Shown here: piece by piece, positions 1 through 10,470 of the stretch | Position numbering within the stretch: the first letter of the stretch is position 1 | How the letters are laid out: each line of letters opens with the position of its first letter | Origin: a virus | Reading direction: 5' to 3' (one strand) | DNA: 64,000 bases | IMG/VR virus record: IMGVR_UViG_3300046820_002180 | Span: 1-64,000 of that record | Notes under the pieces: model-generated | What the model was told of the DNA's origin: nothing | Databases searched by the model: none | What the model saw: the letters and a program-made list of their open reading frames with translations, nothing else | Made by a program: the position numbers and the translations under genes

Positions 1-2
1 AA

Positions 3-2423
3 GTTAAAAAGAGGAACGGTGAATTAGAAGAAATGAGATATGACAAAATCACTAAACGTATTAGTGCTTTATGTCACGATTTAAATATGGAATACGTTGA
101 CCCAACATATATTACTTTAAAGGTAACTCAAGGAATTTATGACGGGATATCAACAATCGAATTGGATAAATTGGCAGCAGAAACTGCCGCACAGATGACT
201 ACAACTCACCCTGATTATGCTAAGTTAGCCGGTAGAATAGCTGTGTCTAATTTACATAAATCAACACCAAGAAAGTTTTCACAGTGTATCAAAGAGCTAC
301 ATTCTTTTATTGAACCTAAGACAGGTAAAGAGTCAACATTGATTTCTGACGATGTTCATAGTTTTGTAATGGAAAATAGAGAAGTTATTGATGGTGCGGT
401 TAATATGGATAGAGATTTGGATTTCGATTATTTCGGATTCAAAACTTTAGAACGTTCGTACTTGTTGAAAATTGGTGACAGAATTGTAGAAAGACCTCAG
501 TATATGTATATGAGGGTTGCTGTTGGTATTTGTAAAGGTGACGTACAAATGGCATTAAGAATTTATGATGACTTGTCACAACACTTCTATACTCACGCAA
601 CACCTACATTATTTAATGCGGGAACACGTAGACCACAAATGTCATCTTGTTTCTTAATTGGTAACAAAGGTGATGATATTGATGGATTGTTTGATACAAT
701 CAAAGACGTTGCAAAGATTTCTAAGTGGGCTGGTGGTATTGGATTACACGTACACGATGTTCGAGCTAAAGGTTCATATATTAAGGGAACTGGTGGAGAA
801 TCTGACGGTTTAATACCAATGATGAAAACATACAATGAAGTTGCTCGTTGGATAAATCAGGGCGGAAAACGTAAAGGTTCATTTGCTATATATTTGGAAC
901 CTTGGCATTCTGATATTTTTGATTTTATCGATTTAAGAAAGAATCACGGTAAGGAAGAAATGAGAGCTAGAGATTTATTCTTGGCTATGTGGACACCTGA
1001 TTTGTTTATGCAACGTGTTGAGAGTGATGGTGATTGGTCACTATTTTCTCCTGACGAAGCACCGGGTTTATCAGATGCGTATGATAGTCCTGAAGACAAA
1101 GCATTTACCCGTTTGTATGAACAATACGAACAAGAAGGTAAATCTCGAAAGGTTATTAAGGCGAGAAAATTAATGGACGCAATCTTAACTGCACAAATTG
1201 AAACAGGTACACCTTATATGTTATATAAGGACCCCGCAAACTATAAATCAAATCAAAAGAACTTAGGCACAATTAAGTCATCAAACTTATGTACCGAAAT
1301 ACTTGAGTACTCCTCTCCAACAGAACAAGCGGTTTGTAATTTAGCATCAATCGCATTACCTAAGTATATTATCAATGGTGAGTTTAATCACGAACTATTG
1401 TATGAATATACCTACCAAGTTGTAAAGAACTTGAATAACGTAATCGATTTAAATTTTTACCCAACCGAAGAAACAAAACGTTCAAATTTCAAACATCGTC
1501 CTGTTGGTTTGGGGGTTCAGGGATTGGCTGATGTATTTTGTCTATTAAGTATTCCTTTTGAAAGTGAGGAAGCGGATAAATTACAAACAGAAATCTTTGA
1601 AACAATTTATTTTGCAGCACTTACATCCTCAAAAGATTTATCTAAAGTGTTAGGTCCTTATGAATCTATTGTTGGTTCACCAATTGAGAAAGGTATTTTC
1701 CAATTCCAAATGTGGGACAAAACAGATAAAGATTTATCAGGTCGTTGGGATTGGAAATCACTAAGAAAAGAAGTGGTAAACTATGGTGTTAGAAACTCAT
1801 TATTAGTTGCACCGATGCCAACAGCATCCACCGCACAAATTTTGGGTAATAACGAAGCGTTTGAACCATTTACAACTAACCTTTATCTTAGAAGAACTTT
1901 GGGTGGTGAGTTTGTGGTAATCAACAAACATTTAGTTAATGACCTATTAAAAGTTGGTATGTGGAATGACACAATCAAAAACAAACTAATTTTTGAAAAT
2001 GGTTCGGTACAAAATATACCTGAAATACCTACAGAGTTAAAAGAAGTTTATAAGACAGTTTGGGAAATGTCTCAAAAGAGAATTTTACAAATGGCGGCAA
2101 ATAGGTCTATTTTCATTGACCAATCTCAGTCATTAAACTTGTTTATAGATAATGTAACCAAACCAAAATTATTGGCGGCACATATCTTTGGATGGAAATC
2201 AGGTTTAAAAACGGGTATGTACTATCTAAGAACAAGAGCGGCGGTTGACGCAATCAAAACTTTGGGTGTGGAAATGTCAGCACCACAAAAAGTGGAAACG
2301 ACATCAGCGAACACACAAAATGTTGAATTACCAACTAAGTCGATTTTGTTTGAACAAAATGAAACAGCTTTAAGTATGAAACCAACTGACTCACCATTTG
2401 AGTGTGAGGGTTGTGGTTCATAA
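3..2423 (+). CDS. nrdA: Ribonucleoside-diphosphate reductase large subunit, class I (5' partial)
   Basis: Catalytic subunit that reduces ribonucleoside diphosphates to deoxyribonucleotides for phage DNA synthesis. The reading frame is open from the window edge: codons before the ATG at 33 read VKKRNGELEE, the start of an N-terminal ATP-cone (usual pattern V-KRDG), so the ATG at 33 is internal and the true start lies upstream. Expected redox and radical-site residues are present: SSCFLIG (about residue 206 counted from position 33), NLCTE (about 420), AVCNLASIAL (about 434), and a C-terminal CEGC pair for thioredoxin/glutaredoxin re-reduction. The radical-generating small subunit (NrdB) is not in this window. 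A terminator follows. Thioredoxin and glutaredoxin genes near 51.5-52.1 kb are plausible electron donors. Family assignment is firm; only the missing 5' end is uncertain. Confidence 0.96.
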   Translation, partial: VKKRNGELEEMRYDKITKRISALCHDLNMEYVDPTYITLKVTQGIYDGISTIELDKLAAETAAQMTTTHPDYAKLAGRIAVSNLHKSTPRKFSQCIKELHSFIEPKTGKESTLISDDVHSFVMENREVIDGAVNMDRDLDFDYFGFKTLERSYLLKIGDRIVERPQYMYMRVAVGICKGDVQMALRIYDDLSQHFYTHATPTLFNAGTRRPQMSSCFLIGNKGDDIDGLFDTIKDVAKISKWAGGIGLHVHDVRAKGSYIKGTGGESDGLIPMMKTYNEVARWINQGGKRKGSFAIYLEPWHSDIFDFIDLRKNHGKEEMRARDLFLAMWTPDLFMQRVESDGDWSLFSPDEAPGLSDAYDSPEDKAFTRLYEQYEQEGKSRKVIKARKLMDAILTAQIETGTPYMLYKDPANYKSNQKNLGTIKSSNLCTEILEYSSPTEQAVCNLASIALPKYIINGEFNHELLYEYTYQVVKNLNNVIDLNFYPTEETKRSNFKHRPVGLGVQGLADVFCLLSIPFESEEADKLQTEIFETIYFAALTSSKDLSKVLGPYESIVGSPIEKGIFQFQMWDKTDKDLSGRWDWKSLRKEVVNYGVRNSLLVAPMPTASTAQILGNNEAFEPFTTNLYLRRTLGGEFVVINKHLVNDLLKVGMWNDTIKNKLIFENGSVQNIPEIPTELKEVYKTVWEMSQKRILQMAANRSIFIDQSQSLNLFIDNVTKPKLLAAHIFGWKSGLKTGMYYLRTRAAVDAIKTLGVEMSAPQKVETTSANTQNVELPTKSILFEQNETALSMKPTDSPFECEGCGS

Positions 2424-2430
2424 AGATAAT

Positions 2431-2480
2431 GGGAGGCTCCCTCAAAGTACTAATGTCGTCAAGGCGTACCTTGAGCTTCC
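2431..2480 (+). other. Predicted RNA stem in the nrdA 3' region
   Basis: Between the nrdA stop and its terminator lie about 100 nt without a convincing gene. CTCAAAGTAC (2441-2450) pairs with GTACCTTGAG (2466-2475) with one A-C mismatch. GGGAG (2431-2435) can extend the stem by pairing with CTTCC (2476-2480), leaving GCTCC bulged. A weaker GGTG/CACC pairing follows (2500-2503 with 2514-2517). It could be a structured 3' UTR or the body of a small RNA. I recognise no known RNA family. Confidence 0.3.
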
Positions 2481-2522
2481 AGGTCTCGAGAATACAGGGG
2501 GTGAATATCAAGACACCATATT

Positions 2523-2547
2523 AAACCCAACTTCGGTTGGGTTTTTT
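2523..2547 (+). terminator. Intrinsic terminator after nrdA
   Basis: Nine perfect base pairs (AAACCCAAC / GTTGGGTTT) around a UUCG tetraloop, followed by a T run. It separates the nrdA transcript from the baseplate genes. Confidence 0.9.
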
Positions 2548-2573
2548 ATTTATTCCCATTTTAGTTTAGTTTA

Positions 2574-2581
2574 TATTTATT
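2574..2581 (+). promoter_or_regulatory. TATTTATA-type element before gp25
   Basis: TATTTATT ending 3 nt before the ATG at 2585, just downstream of a terminator, so a new transcript must begin about here. It also overlaps TTATATTT. Such close spacing would give a nearly leaderless mRNA. Confidence 0.5.
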
Positions 2582-2584
2582 GAT

Positions 2585-3040
2585 ATGGCGTTAACATCAT
2601 ATGGAATTGACTATCCATTTAGAGATAGTAGATACGGAGATTACTTAAAAACTACCGAGTCTCCACAAAGAGAAGTAAGAGCTAATCTCATACACCTACT
2701 TTTAACAAGAAAGGGTACGAGATATTACTTACCTGACTTTGGGACAAGGTTATATGAATACATATTTGAACAAAATGATGTGGTAACATTCAATCATATT
2801 GAGGAGGAGATTCGTGAGGGTATAAGAAAATTTATACCAAATGTAGAAATCAAATCTTTAAACATAATGTCAGCGGAAAATGACCCTGATGAAACAAAAA
2901 CGTATACACAAGACGAAGACGAAAGATTGTTTAGGGTTTCTGATTATTCGAGTAAACCTTATACAGCTAAAGTTAAACTTGATTATACAGTAAATAACGG
3001 AGCATTTTCAGTATCAGACTTTATAATTATTAACATATAA
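2585..3040 (+). CDS. gp25: Baseplate wedge protein, T4 gp25-like
   Basis: 151 residues, close to the usual size of the gp25/GPW family. Contains the characteristic LLLTRKGTRYYLPDFG (residues 38-53), the strand-turn region conserved in T4 gp25 and phage P2 gpW-type baseplate proteins. In T4-like virions gp25 sits in the inner baseplate and starts sheath polymerisation by providing the first sheath-like handshake. The middle holds an acidic stretch (about residues 96-115) outside the core fold. One base separates it from gp6, the same order as in many T4-like and contractile-injection clusters. Family certain; lysozyme activity, sometimes quoted for gp25, is not implied. Confidence 0.93.
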   Translation: MALTSYGIDYPFRDSRYGDYLKTTESPQREVRANLIHLLLTRKGTRYYLPDFGTRLYEYIFEQNDVVTFNHIEEEIREGIRKFIPNVEIKSLNIMSAENDPDETKTYTQDEDERLFRVSDYSSKPYTAKVKLDYTVNNGAFSVSDFIIINI

Positions 3041-3041
3041 A

Positions 3042-4871
3042 ATGGCAAAAGAAATATCATACGCAACAAGAGATTTTGCAGGTTTAAGAGACGAATTAGT
3101 TTCATTAACTAAAAAGTATTATCCAGAATTAATAAGTAACTTTAACGATGCATCAATTTATTCAGTATTACTTGATTTAAATGCTGCGGTTGCTGATAAC
3201 TTACATTTCCATATAGATAGAGTTTGGCAGGAAACGATGTTGGACTTTGCACAACAAAGACAATCATTATTTCATATTGCAAAAACTTATGGTATCAGAC
3301 TACCTGGTTTAAGACCATCAGTTGCATTATGTGACTTCTCAATTAACGTTCCTGTTAGAGGTGATAAAGATGACGAAAGATATGAGGGTATTCTAAAAGC
3401 AGGGGCTCAAGTTTCAGGTGGAGGACAAATATTTGAAACTCTTGAGGATATTGATTTTTCAAATCCTTTCAATAGTAAAGGTGAACCTAATAGATTAAAG
3501 ATTCCAAATTTTGATAACAATAGTAAATTAATATCATATACAATCACCAAAAGAGAGGCGGTTGTAAATGGAACAACTAAGATTTATAGAAGAGTTATTA
3601 ACGAGGTTGACCAAAAACCATTCTTAAAACTATACCTACCTGAGAAAAACGTTTTGGGTGTTGTTAGTGTAATCCATAAATCAGGAACAAACTATGCTAG
3701 TAACCCTACATATGATGAATTCACAAACGGAAATAAATGGTATGAAGTTAAATCATTAATGGAAGATAGAGTTTTTATTGAGGACGCAACTACCATTTCA
3801 GATACAGATAATTTTAAATCCGGTGACTACCTTAGAGTTGATAATAAATTTATTACTGAGTATACACCTGAAGGTTATTTCAGTGTTACTTTCGGTTCAG
3901 GAAATGTAGACCCAATGGATAATTTGGATAACTATATGAACGGAACTATGAAAGTTAATATAGCAACTTTCCTTAATAATAACTCATTGGGTAACATACC
4001 AAGAGCAAATACCACATTATTCATCAAATATCGTATTGGTGGTGGTAAAGAATCAAATCTTGGGGTTAATGTAATAACATCAATAGATACAATTGATTTT
4101 GCATTAAATGGTCCAAATTCAACAATAAATGACCAAGTATATCAATCATTAAGAGTTACAAATATAACACCTGCAGTGGGTGGTGCTGATTCACCGACCA
4201 TAGAGGAAATTAGAAATATGGTTGCATATAACTTTGCAGCACAAAATAGAGCGGTAACATTAAATGACTATAAATCTTTAATTGAAACGATGCCATCAAC
4301 TTATGGAGCACCTGCTAAGGTTAGTGTGATGGAAGAAGACAACAAAGTGAGAATTAAATTATTATCGTACGATAGTGAAGGTAATTTAACGGATATTGTA
4401 TCTAACACACTTAAGAATAACGTATTGAACTATTTGTCTAAATTTAGAATGTTAAATGATTTCTTAGACATTATGAGTGGTGAAGTTATCGATTTAGGGT
4501 TGGAGGTTGATTTGGTTGTAAATAAAAACGAAAGTCAAAGTGACGTACTAAAAGAAACTGTTAATACTGTAACAAACTTCTTTGCTATCGACAAAAGAAA
4601 AATGGGTGACCCATTATTTGTTGGTGATTTGATGAGAGAAATAGGTAATGTAACAGGAGTTGTGAACGTTGTGGATGTTAGAGTATTCAACAAAATCGGT
4701 GGGAAATATTCATCAGCCGAAATATCTCAAGCTTACAAGGATAATATTACAAAAGAAATATTACAATTCGATTCGACCATATATATGAAATCAAATCAAA
4801 TTTGTCAAATTCGATTCCCACAAAGTGATATTAAAGTCAGAGTAAAAACTTTAACTTCGGCTACATATTAA
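3042..4871 (+). CDS. gp6: Baseplate wedge protein, T4 gp6-like (baseplate J family)
   Basis: 609 residues, near the 660 of T4 gp6. The N-terminus (ATRDFAGLRDELV, then a DASIYSVLLDLNAAVAD segment and a helical region with WQETMLDFAQQRQSLF) is typical of the gp6/gpJ-like wedge protein that forms the iris-like ring of the baseplate. The segment around residues 380-430 (GGADSPTIEEIRNMVAYNFA, then AQNRAVTLNDYKSLIETMPS) matches the conserved baseplate J core. Position directly after gp25 and before a gp7-sized gene supports the call. It starts with no recognisable Shine-Dalgarno, only an A-rich leader. Confidence 0.92.
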   Translation: MAKEISYATRDFAGLRDELVSLTKKYYPELISNFNDASIYSVLLDLNAAVADNLHFHIDRVWQETMLDFAQQRQSLFHIAKTYGIRLPGLRPSVALCDFSINVPVRGDKDDERYEGILKAGAQVSGGGQIFETLEDIDFSNPFNSKGEPNRLKIPNFDNNSKLISYTITKREAVVNGTTKIYRRVINEVDQKPFLKLYLPEKNVLGVVSVIHKSGTNYASNPTYDEFTNGNKWYEVKSLMEDRVFIEDATTISDTDNFKSGDYLRVDNKFITEYTPEGYFSVTFGSGNVDPMDNLDNYMNGTMKVNIATFLNNNSLGNIPRANTTLFIKYRIGGGKESNLGVNVITSIDTIDFALNGPNSTINDQVYQSLRVTNITPAVGGADSPTIEEIRNMVAYNFAAQNRAVTLNDYKSLIETMPSTYGAPAKVSVMEEDNKVRIKLLSYDSEGNLTDIVSNTLKNNVLNYLSKFRMLNDFLDIMSGEVIDLGLEVDLVVNKNESQSDVLKETVNTVTNFFAIDKRKMGDPLFVGDLMREIGNVTGVVNVVDVRVFNKIGGKYSSAEISQAYKDNITKEILQFDSTIYMKSNQICQIRFPQSDIKVRVKTLTSATY

Positions 4872-4880
4872 TTTGTTTTT

Positions 4881-4891
4881 TAGTTATCTTA
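4881..4891 (+). promoter_or_regulatory. Host-like -7 element TAGTTATCTTA
   Basis: Lies in the 53-nt gap between gp6 and the next baseplate gene. It resembles elements at 33.2 and 39.4 kb but has no TTTG box at the right distance. It may be a secondary start or chance. Confidence 0.25.
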
Positions 4892-4911
4892 TAAGAAAAC
4901 CATTGAGTTTC

Positions 4912-4919
4912 TATTTATT
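4912..4919 (+). promoter_or_regulatory. TATTTATA-type element before the gp7-position gene
   Basis: TATTTATT ending 5 nt before the ATG at 4925, in one of the few real gaps inside the baseplate operon. Confidence 0.5.
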
Positions 4920-4924
4920 ATAAG

Positions 4925-7900
4925 ATGATACAAAAACATAGAATTCATACCAATATTGGAGAAGACCAATACATTAAATTCGAAGTCAAACAAGATTTTG
5001 ATTTATTGGAGTTGTTGTCTTTAAAATTATCCCAAAGGGATGTGTACACATCGTTATGTGCTGACTATGGTGTTGTTTGTGGTAGACTTACCGTAAATAA
5101 TGGTTTTGGAGTACCAAACGCTCGAGTTTCAATTTTCGTACCATTAGACGATGACGATGTAAATGACCCTGTAATATCAGCGTTATACCCATATACTGAA
5201 GTTTCAGTTAAAGACGATAATCATTATCGATACAATTTATTACCGGCGAGAAGACAACATAGCGGACACGCGGCAACAGGTACATTTCCTGACCAAACAG
5301 ATATTTTAGATAGAGAAGAAGTTTTAGAGGTGTATGAAAAATATTACAAGTACACCGTAAAAACAAATAGTGCGGGTGACTTTATGATTTGGGGGGTACC
5401 ATTGGGTGAACAAATCATAGTATGTGACGTGGATTTGTCAGATATTAGTTGTTTCTCATTAAGACCTGATGATTACTTAAGAAAAGGATTCGGTTTAGAG
5501 GAATTTAAATCTGCTTATGAATTTAAGGCTAGTGTCGATATTGACTCACTTCCACAAATTAAAACATTTAGAAAAACAATTGAAGTTTATCCTTTTTGGG
5601 GTTCTGAAGATTTATGTGAAATTGGTATAACAAGAACCGATTTTGATTTATCAGACCAAGGAGTTAAAATTGAACCAAAGGCTTACCTTATTGGAGGAAC
5701 TTATACAGACGGTAGAGCGGGAGTCAAAGCAAATTGTAGTATTAAAAGAGATAGTAACAAAAAATGTGATTTAACGACAAAGGCTGGTAAAATAGAAATG
5801 ATTCGTTTTACTGCAGAATACGACTCCAACAACAGACCGATTTTAGAAGTATATGATGTAAAAGAAGACATCACGGATGACGGTTCATTTATTGTGTCGT
5901 TACCGATGAATATGGATTTTGTTTATACAAATGAATTTGGTGAGAATGAATATTCCAATGACCCAAACAAAGGTATACCAACATCAGGATGTTATCGTTT
6001 TAGATTTACAACACAACAACAAGGTACTGCTCAAATATTAGTACCTAACATTAGAGAGTACAGTACAAACATAGACAAGTCATACGCTTGGTCTAATAAT
6101 TATATCGATTACCCATCAGAAGCATTAAGTTTAATACTAAACACATCTGATGGATTTTATGTACCACAAGACTATTTTTATAGATTTACATATAATAAAG
6201 TTTTTACAGTATCATCATTTCATAATTCGTTTTTTAAAAATTCATTATCAACTCTTTCAGGTCAATTATTAGGAATAAAAGAAATTGCACCACCAAGAGA
6301 AGCCGATTGTGAATCTTCAGTTGTAACACCGCCGGTTAATTTTGGTTTTAGAAATTACACGGTTAAATTATTAATTGCAGATATATTATTATTCTTTGAA
6401 CAGTTAGCAACAGTATCTGGTTTTATTTTTAATAACACAGTAGCTAAAATTTTTCATAGATTTTCAGATGCTACGAATTTTTGGCCGATTAAGTCTGTTA
6501 GCAGGGCGTTAAGAAGATATGCTTACGGAATTCAAGATGGTGGACAAAGAGAATTGTTTTTAATTGATTATCCTTCTTGTCTTGAATGTAATAAAGATAA
6601 TGAATACGGTACTGTGGGCGGTTTAGGAAATGGAATTGATTATTGTGAGGTCGGTACTGTAACAATTCAAGGTTCATCTACGGAAACCCCAAGAACCGTA
6701 ACTGCAAGTAATTTTACTTTCTCAAATCCCGACCCTACAGGTATATGTTCAGGAGCGACAGTTCCAAGTGATTTAACAAATTTTTTAAATAATCAAACAA
6801 ATTATATTTTAACAACAAGTAGTAATGGTGTTCTTTTAACTGGTACCACCATTTTTACATCAGGAGCAACAATAACTTTTAACGATGTCTCAGGATTATT
6901 CAATGAGACGATAACATATACCGCAATAATTAGAGATAAAAATGCATCTTCGGTTGAATCAACCACAACTGACATATTAGAAGAGGGTTGTGCAATATAT
7001 GATACACCATATGATGAATCGTTAGTTCAGAAATATTATGTTGCACCAAATAGAACTGAAAAAACACCATTACAATACACTGCCGGAATGGATGTACAGG
7101 CCACCTTAATATCAGACGTTGACAGTAGTAATAAACCATTACCAACAATATATGACGGAGAAACCTATACACCAAGAACACCATCAGGTCAATCTGAATT
7201 TACTAATGGTATTTTTTATATGGTTCCCGGCACTATGACAAATCGTAGAGTGGTTAACATAATGAAAGAATATAGAAGACGTAGACGTATGTCTAAATTA
7301 TTTTGTTCGGGAGTTGTTAACTATTCATTCGTGGATAATTGGTTATCAGGTTCTTTATATTTCTTTACATTTGAAACACAAAAAAGATTTTTATTTTGGA
7401 GTAAATCTGCTTGTTGTGAACAATTAATTAAGAGAACGGTACAGACTAATTTAGAAACAAATCAAAGTGAATCACATTATTATTATAGGGCAACGCCATA
7501 TAATAACGGCACAGGTGTTTGGGGAAGAACATTTAACGGTTCGAGAAAAAGAATCAATAGACCAACAACTATTGTTGATTTAGGTCCGAGAGATGAATTC
7601 ATAAGAGAAATATGTGTAGACCCAAATCTTGACCCTAACTGCTCTGTGTCAAGAGAAATAGGACCAACTTCTTATAAAGATTTTGGTGAGATTCTTGGTA
7701 TGGCAATTAACTACAGAATGGATGTTAGTAACGCTAATTTCGACTTAAGAAATTTCTTTGATAATAATGGATTTTATAATAATGGAATTCGAAGTGCTTT
7801 CGATGGAGATTTATTACAATTAATATCAATTAATAATGAGGTGGGCATTGAACAATTTGATTTACAAAATCCAAAATATATTGGATATAGCTATCAAATA

Positions 7901-8671
7901 TTAGACCCTGAATTATATCCTGACGTTTTTAAAAGAAATGGAGTTTGGGGACCATTACCAATCACTATGGAATTTTCTGAAGATGGTGAAAGAGTAAGGG
8001 CTTGTTTAAATGAACCGACTCACATTGCAAATGATGGAGTAACACAAATACAAGGTCGATTAACTGAATCATCACAACCGGTACCATTCTTCTTATGGGA
8101 TAAAAAGGGTACAGGATTTGGTGCATATAATACTGAAACTCTTGACGACCAATCTTGGGATATTTCAAATGTTCAAGTACAACCTTTACAAGGTATGACA
8201 TATGCATATAATGTAACAGGAACCACTGATGATTCATCAGACAAATATTTGTTATTACCAATAACTTATAATTTTACAGGAACCTCAGTGTCAACACTTA
8301 ATGTTGTTGATGATGAAGGTTTTGCGTATGATGCTGTTATTTCAGGAATTACAGGAAACGAATACCATCAATACGATTCACAATATCCAGGTTATACTGT
8401 TTTACAAGTAACTTCAGGAACATTGGCGAATCCATCTTCAGGAACTTTATACACTCGTTATGGTAATGCTGGAACTTGGGATGGAATTCCTTGGACAACA
8501 TCCACAGATTTCTTCATTAGAAGAACACAAGATTATTATAGTGGAACTAAACAAATCCTGTCAACCCCATTTATGTTTCACTTTGGATTAAAACCTGGTA
8601 AAACTGGTCTCGATAAATTTATTGATAGGTTTGGACCTAAGGGTGCATTTAAATCAACAGACTTAACGTAA
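4925..8671 (+). CDS. Large baseplate wedge protein in gp7 position
   Basis: 1248 residues; T4 gp7 is about 1030 and holds the same place after gp6, so it is probably the functional gp7 equivalent, although I see no diagnostic gp7 motif. Residues about 50-75 (VCGRLTVNNGFGVPNARVS) look like the start of a carboxypeptidase-regulatory-like beta-sandwich, with a later strand pair (TVKTNSAGDFMIWGVPLGEQ, about 142-161) completing it. A Cys-rich section (about 545-580, YPSCLECNKDN) and a basic segment (EYRRRRRMSK, about 780) occur in the middle. The C-terminus is rich in Thr/Ser/Gly beta segments. The stop codon overlaps the next start (TAATG), implying coupled translation. Confidence 0.7.
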   Translation: MIQKHRIHTNIGEDQYIKFEVKQDFDLLELLSLKLSQRDVYTSLCADYGVVCGRLTVNNGFGVPNARVSIFVPLDDDDVNDPVISALYPYTEVSVKDDNHYRYNLLPARRQHSGHAATGTFPDQTDILDREEVLEVYEKYYKYTVKTNSAGDFMIWGVPLGEQIIVCDVDLSDISCFSLRPDDYLRKGFGLEEFKSAYEFKASVDIDSLPQIKTFRKTIEVYPFWGSEDLCEIGITRTDFDLSDQGVKIEPKAYLIGGTYTDGRAGVKANCSIKRDSNKKCDLTTKAGKIEMIRFTAEYDSNNRPILEVYDVKEDITDDGSFIVSLPMNMDFVYTNEFGENEYSNDPNKGIPTSGCYRFRFTTQQQGTAQILVPNIREYSTNIDKSYAWSNNYIDYPSEALSLILNTSDGFYVPQDYFYRFTYNKVFTVSSFHNSFFKNSLSTLSGQLLGIKEIAPPREADCESSVVTPPVNFGFRNYTVKLLIADILLFFEQLATVSGFIFNNTVAKIFHRFSDATNFWPIKSVSRALRRYAYGIQDGGQRELFLIDYPSCLECNKDNEYGTVGGLGNGIDYCEVGTVTIQGSSTETPRTVTASNFTFSNPDPTGICSGATVPSDLTNFLNNQTNYILTTSSNGVLLTGTTIFTSGATITFNDVSGLFNETITYTAIIRDKNASSVESTTTDILEEGCAIYDTPYDESLVQKYYVAPNRTEKTPLQYTAGMDVQATLISDVDSSNKPLPTIYDGETYTPRTPSGQSEFTNGIFYMVPGTMTNRRVVNIMKEYRRRRRMSKLFCSGVVNYSFVDNWLSGSLYFFTFETQKRFLFWSKSACCEQLIKRTVQTNLETNQSESHYYYRATPYNNGTGVWGRTFNGSRKRINRPTTIVDLGPRDEFIREICVDPNLDPNCSVSREIGPTSYKDFGEILGMAINYRMDVSNANFDLRNFFDNNGFYNNGIRSAFDGDLLQLISINNEVGIEQFDLQNPKYIGYSYQILDPELYPDVFKRNGVWGPLPITMEFSEDGERVRACLNEPTHIANDGVTQIQGRLTESSQPVPFFLWDKKGTGFGAYNTETLDDQSWDISNVQVQPLQGMTYAYNVTGTTDDSSDKYLLLPITYNFTGTSVSTLNVVDDEGFAYDAVISGITGNEYHQYDSQYPGYTVLQVTSGTLANPSSGTLYTRYGNAGTWDGIPWTTSTDFFIRRTQDYYSGTKQILSTPFMFHFGLKPGKTGLDKFIDRFGPKGAFKSTDLT

Positions 8672-10470
8672 TGGAAAAGAGAAAAATTATATTACCTGAA
8701 AAAAGGTTTCACAAAGCATCTTCAGAAGACCAAATCCTCCAAGTTAATTTTGAGGAAGGTAAGAGTTTATTAACTAATGATGATAGAGATATTATTTTAG
8801 ACATTAATGAATTATTTGGTCAAGAAAGAAATGATAGTAAAAGATACAAGTTGTATGGTAAAATAAAGATGGTGTTTAGAAATATGTACAGTGGATTGTC
8901 AAGTTATCTTCCATTGTCTGAAGAGTTAGCATTAGTTGGTGATGGTGATGACGGAGAATTTGATGGTTACTTACCATACAACGAGTTCGCGTTTTTAAGA
9001 AATGATGTGTACAGAGAAAAACCTAATGATATTGATGTTTCAGACTTAAGTACATTTACAGGAATCACCGTAACAAAAACAGGAGACATAACTCACCAAT
9101 TGATTACACCAATGAATGCTCCGTATCACAATTGGAACATTCACGTATCATATGTGTACGACCACGATGAAAACTATCCGATGAAATATACTTTATCGGG
9201 AAATACAACATTAAGTTTTGTCAGCGGTAATGGTATACCATTTAGAATTACCGATAACAACGCAAGTTATAGATTGACAAGTCCTGTTGACCACGGAATG
9301 AGTGAAGGTGAATTTATTATATTAAATGGATATCCATATTATATAAATTCAATTGGTAATGAATATTATAATTCAGAATTATATGTTTTAGATATTTTAA
9401 AATCTCAAATACCATCAGGTACTACAACATTTAATAATACATTAATTACAGGTAAAAGATGTATCGATTCCAAAAACATTTCAGGAACAACATCAACTTA
9501 CTATGTACACAAACATAAAACGGCAACTAATTCTGCGGATTACATTTTAGATAAGGCAGGATTTGAAAGTCCAATATTTGAAGACGAAAGAAAATTAGTT
9601 TTTGAAAACATATCAGGAGCTAACGATGTGTTGGTTGAAAGAAATAGAATGGAATCAGTTCTTTATGATTTTAAAGAACCATTCGTTTTAACAGGACTAA
9701 CCAACAATTTAAATTATGAACCTACAGATTTATATGTAACAATATTATTTAGAAATGGTAATGGTTATTTTGACTATCCACCAAAGGTAGGTTGGAAATT
9801 TAATTTACATAATACTTGGATTGATAATCATTTTAACGGTTCAAATAAAACTCAACCACCGTATGAGTCTGGTTTAGGATTAGGTACATCATTTACAAAA
9901 GGAGGAATTACATTCACTAGTGGAAATACAATACCTGTTGGTACAGTATTAACAGGTGCATTTATAGAGTATAATCCATCGACAATAAAGGAAAGAGTTA
10001 TTTCAGAATCAATGTATAGGTTAACAAACCCAACAAACATTTTCAATTTTAACCAATCAGTTACAGTTGAAGGGTTTTCAGGAGCAACCTCGACAAATAT
10101 GTACGGAGTATTATATCAACCACATTACCGAGTTAAAATTAGAGAACTATCTCCTTATATTGAAACATCATCAACACCCGATATTGAAAATCTACCACAA
10201 AATGCTAAATACTTCCCGTTTGAGAATGTATGGAAATGGAGAGACGTGTATGATTACGGTTATTCGGACGATTTAGGATTTGGAGTGGACTATCCGTTTC
10301 TTAATAATACACACTACGTTAGGAACGATATTAATTTCTATATGAGAAATGAAAAAAATTATCAACACAAAGCTGATGGTATTTTTGATTTTAATGCATT
10401 TATCAATAGATATAATAATAAAAATAACAGATTAGATAGAAATAATTCAAACACAAGTAAAAACTGTTAA
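8671..10470 (+). CDS. Virion structural protein of the baseplate wedge operon
   Basis: 599 residues, not recognised by motif. It has a charged N-terminus (KRKIILPEKRFHK), an acidic segment (GDGDDGEFDG, about residues 90-99), then beta-rich sequence with many SGTTT and Asn/Tyr-rich stretches and an Asn-rich end. It sits where T4 has gp8, and both its start and its stop form TAATG overlaps with the neighbours, so it is probably made in fixed ratio with them. A wedge or wedge-peripheral role is inferred only from position. Confidence 0.6.
   Translation: MEKRKIILPEKRFHKASSEDQILQVNFEEGKSLLTNDDRDIILDINELFGQERNDSKRYKLYGKIKMVFRNMYSGLSSYLPLSEELALVGDGDDGEFDGYLPYNEFAFLRNDVYREKPNDIDVSDLSTFTGITVTKTGDITHQLITPMNAPYHNWNIHVSYVYDHDENYPMKYTLSGNTTLSFVSGNGIPFRITDNNASYRLTSPVDHGMSEGEFIILNGYPYYINSIGNEYYNSELYVLDILKSQIPSGTTTFNNTLITGKRCIDSKNISGTTSTYYVHKHKTATNSADYILDKAGFESPIFEDERKLVFENISGANDVLVERNRMESVLYDFKEPFVLTGLTNNLNYEPTDLYVTILFRNGNGYFDYPPKVGWKFNLHNTWIDNHFNGSNKTQPPYESGLGLGTSFTKGGITFTSGNTIPVGTVLTGAFIEYNPSTIKERVISESMYRLTNPTNIFNFNQSVTVEGFSGATSTNMYGVLYQPHYRVKIRELSPYIETSSTPDIENLPQNAKYFPFENVWKWRDVYDYGYSDDLGFGVDYPFLNNTHYVRNDINFYMRNEKNYQHKADGIFDFNAFINRYNNKNNRLDRNNSNTSKNC

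Noticed and set aside
2398-2583. 61-residue frame after nrdA
   Set aside because: Needs a non-ATG start inside nrdA and runs through a terminator hairpin.
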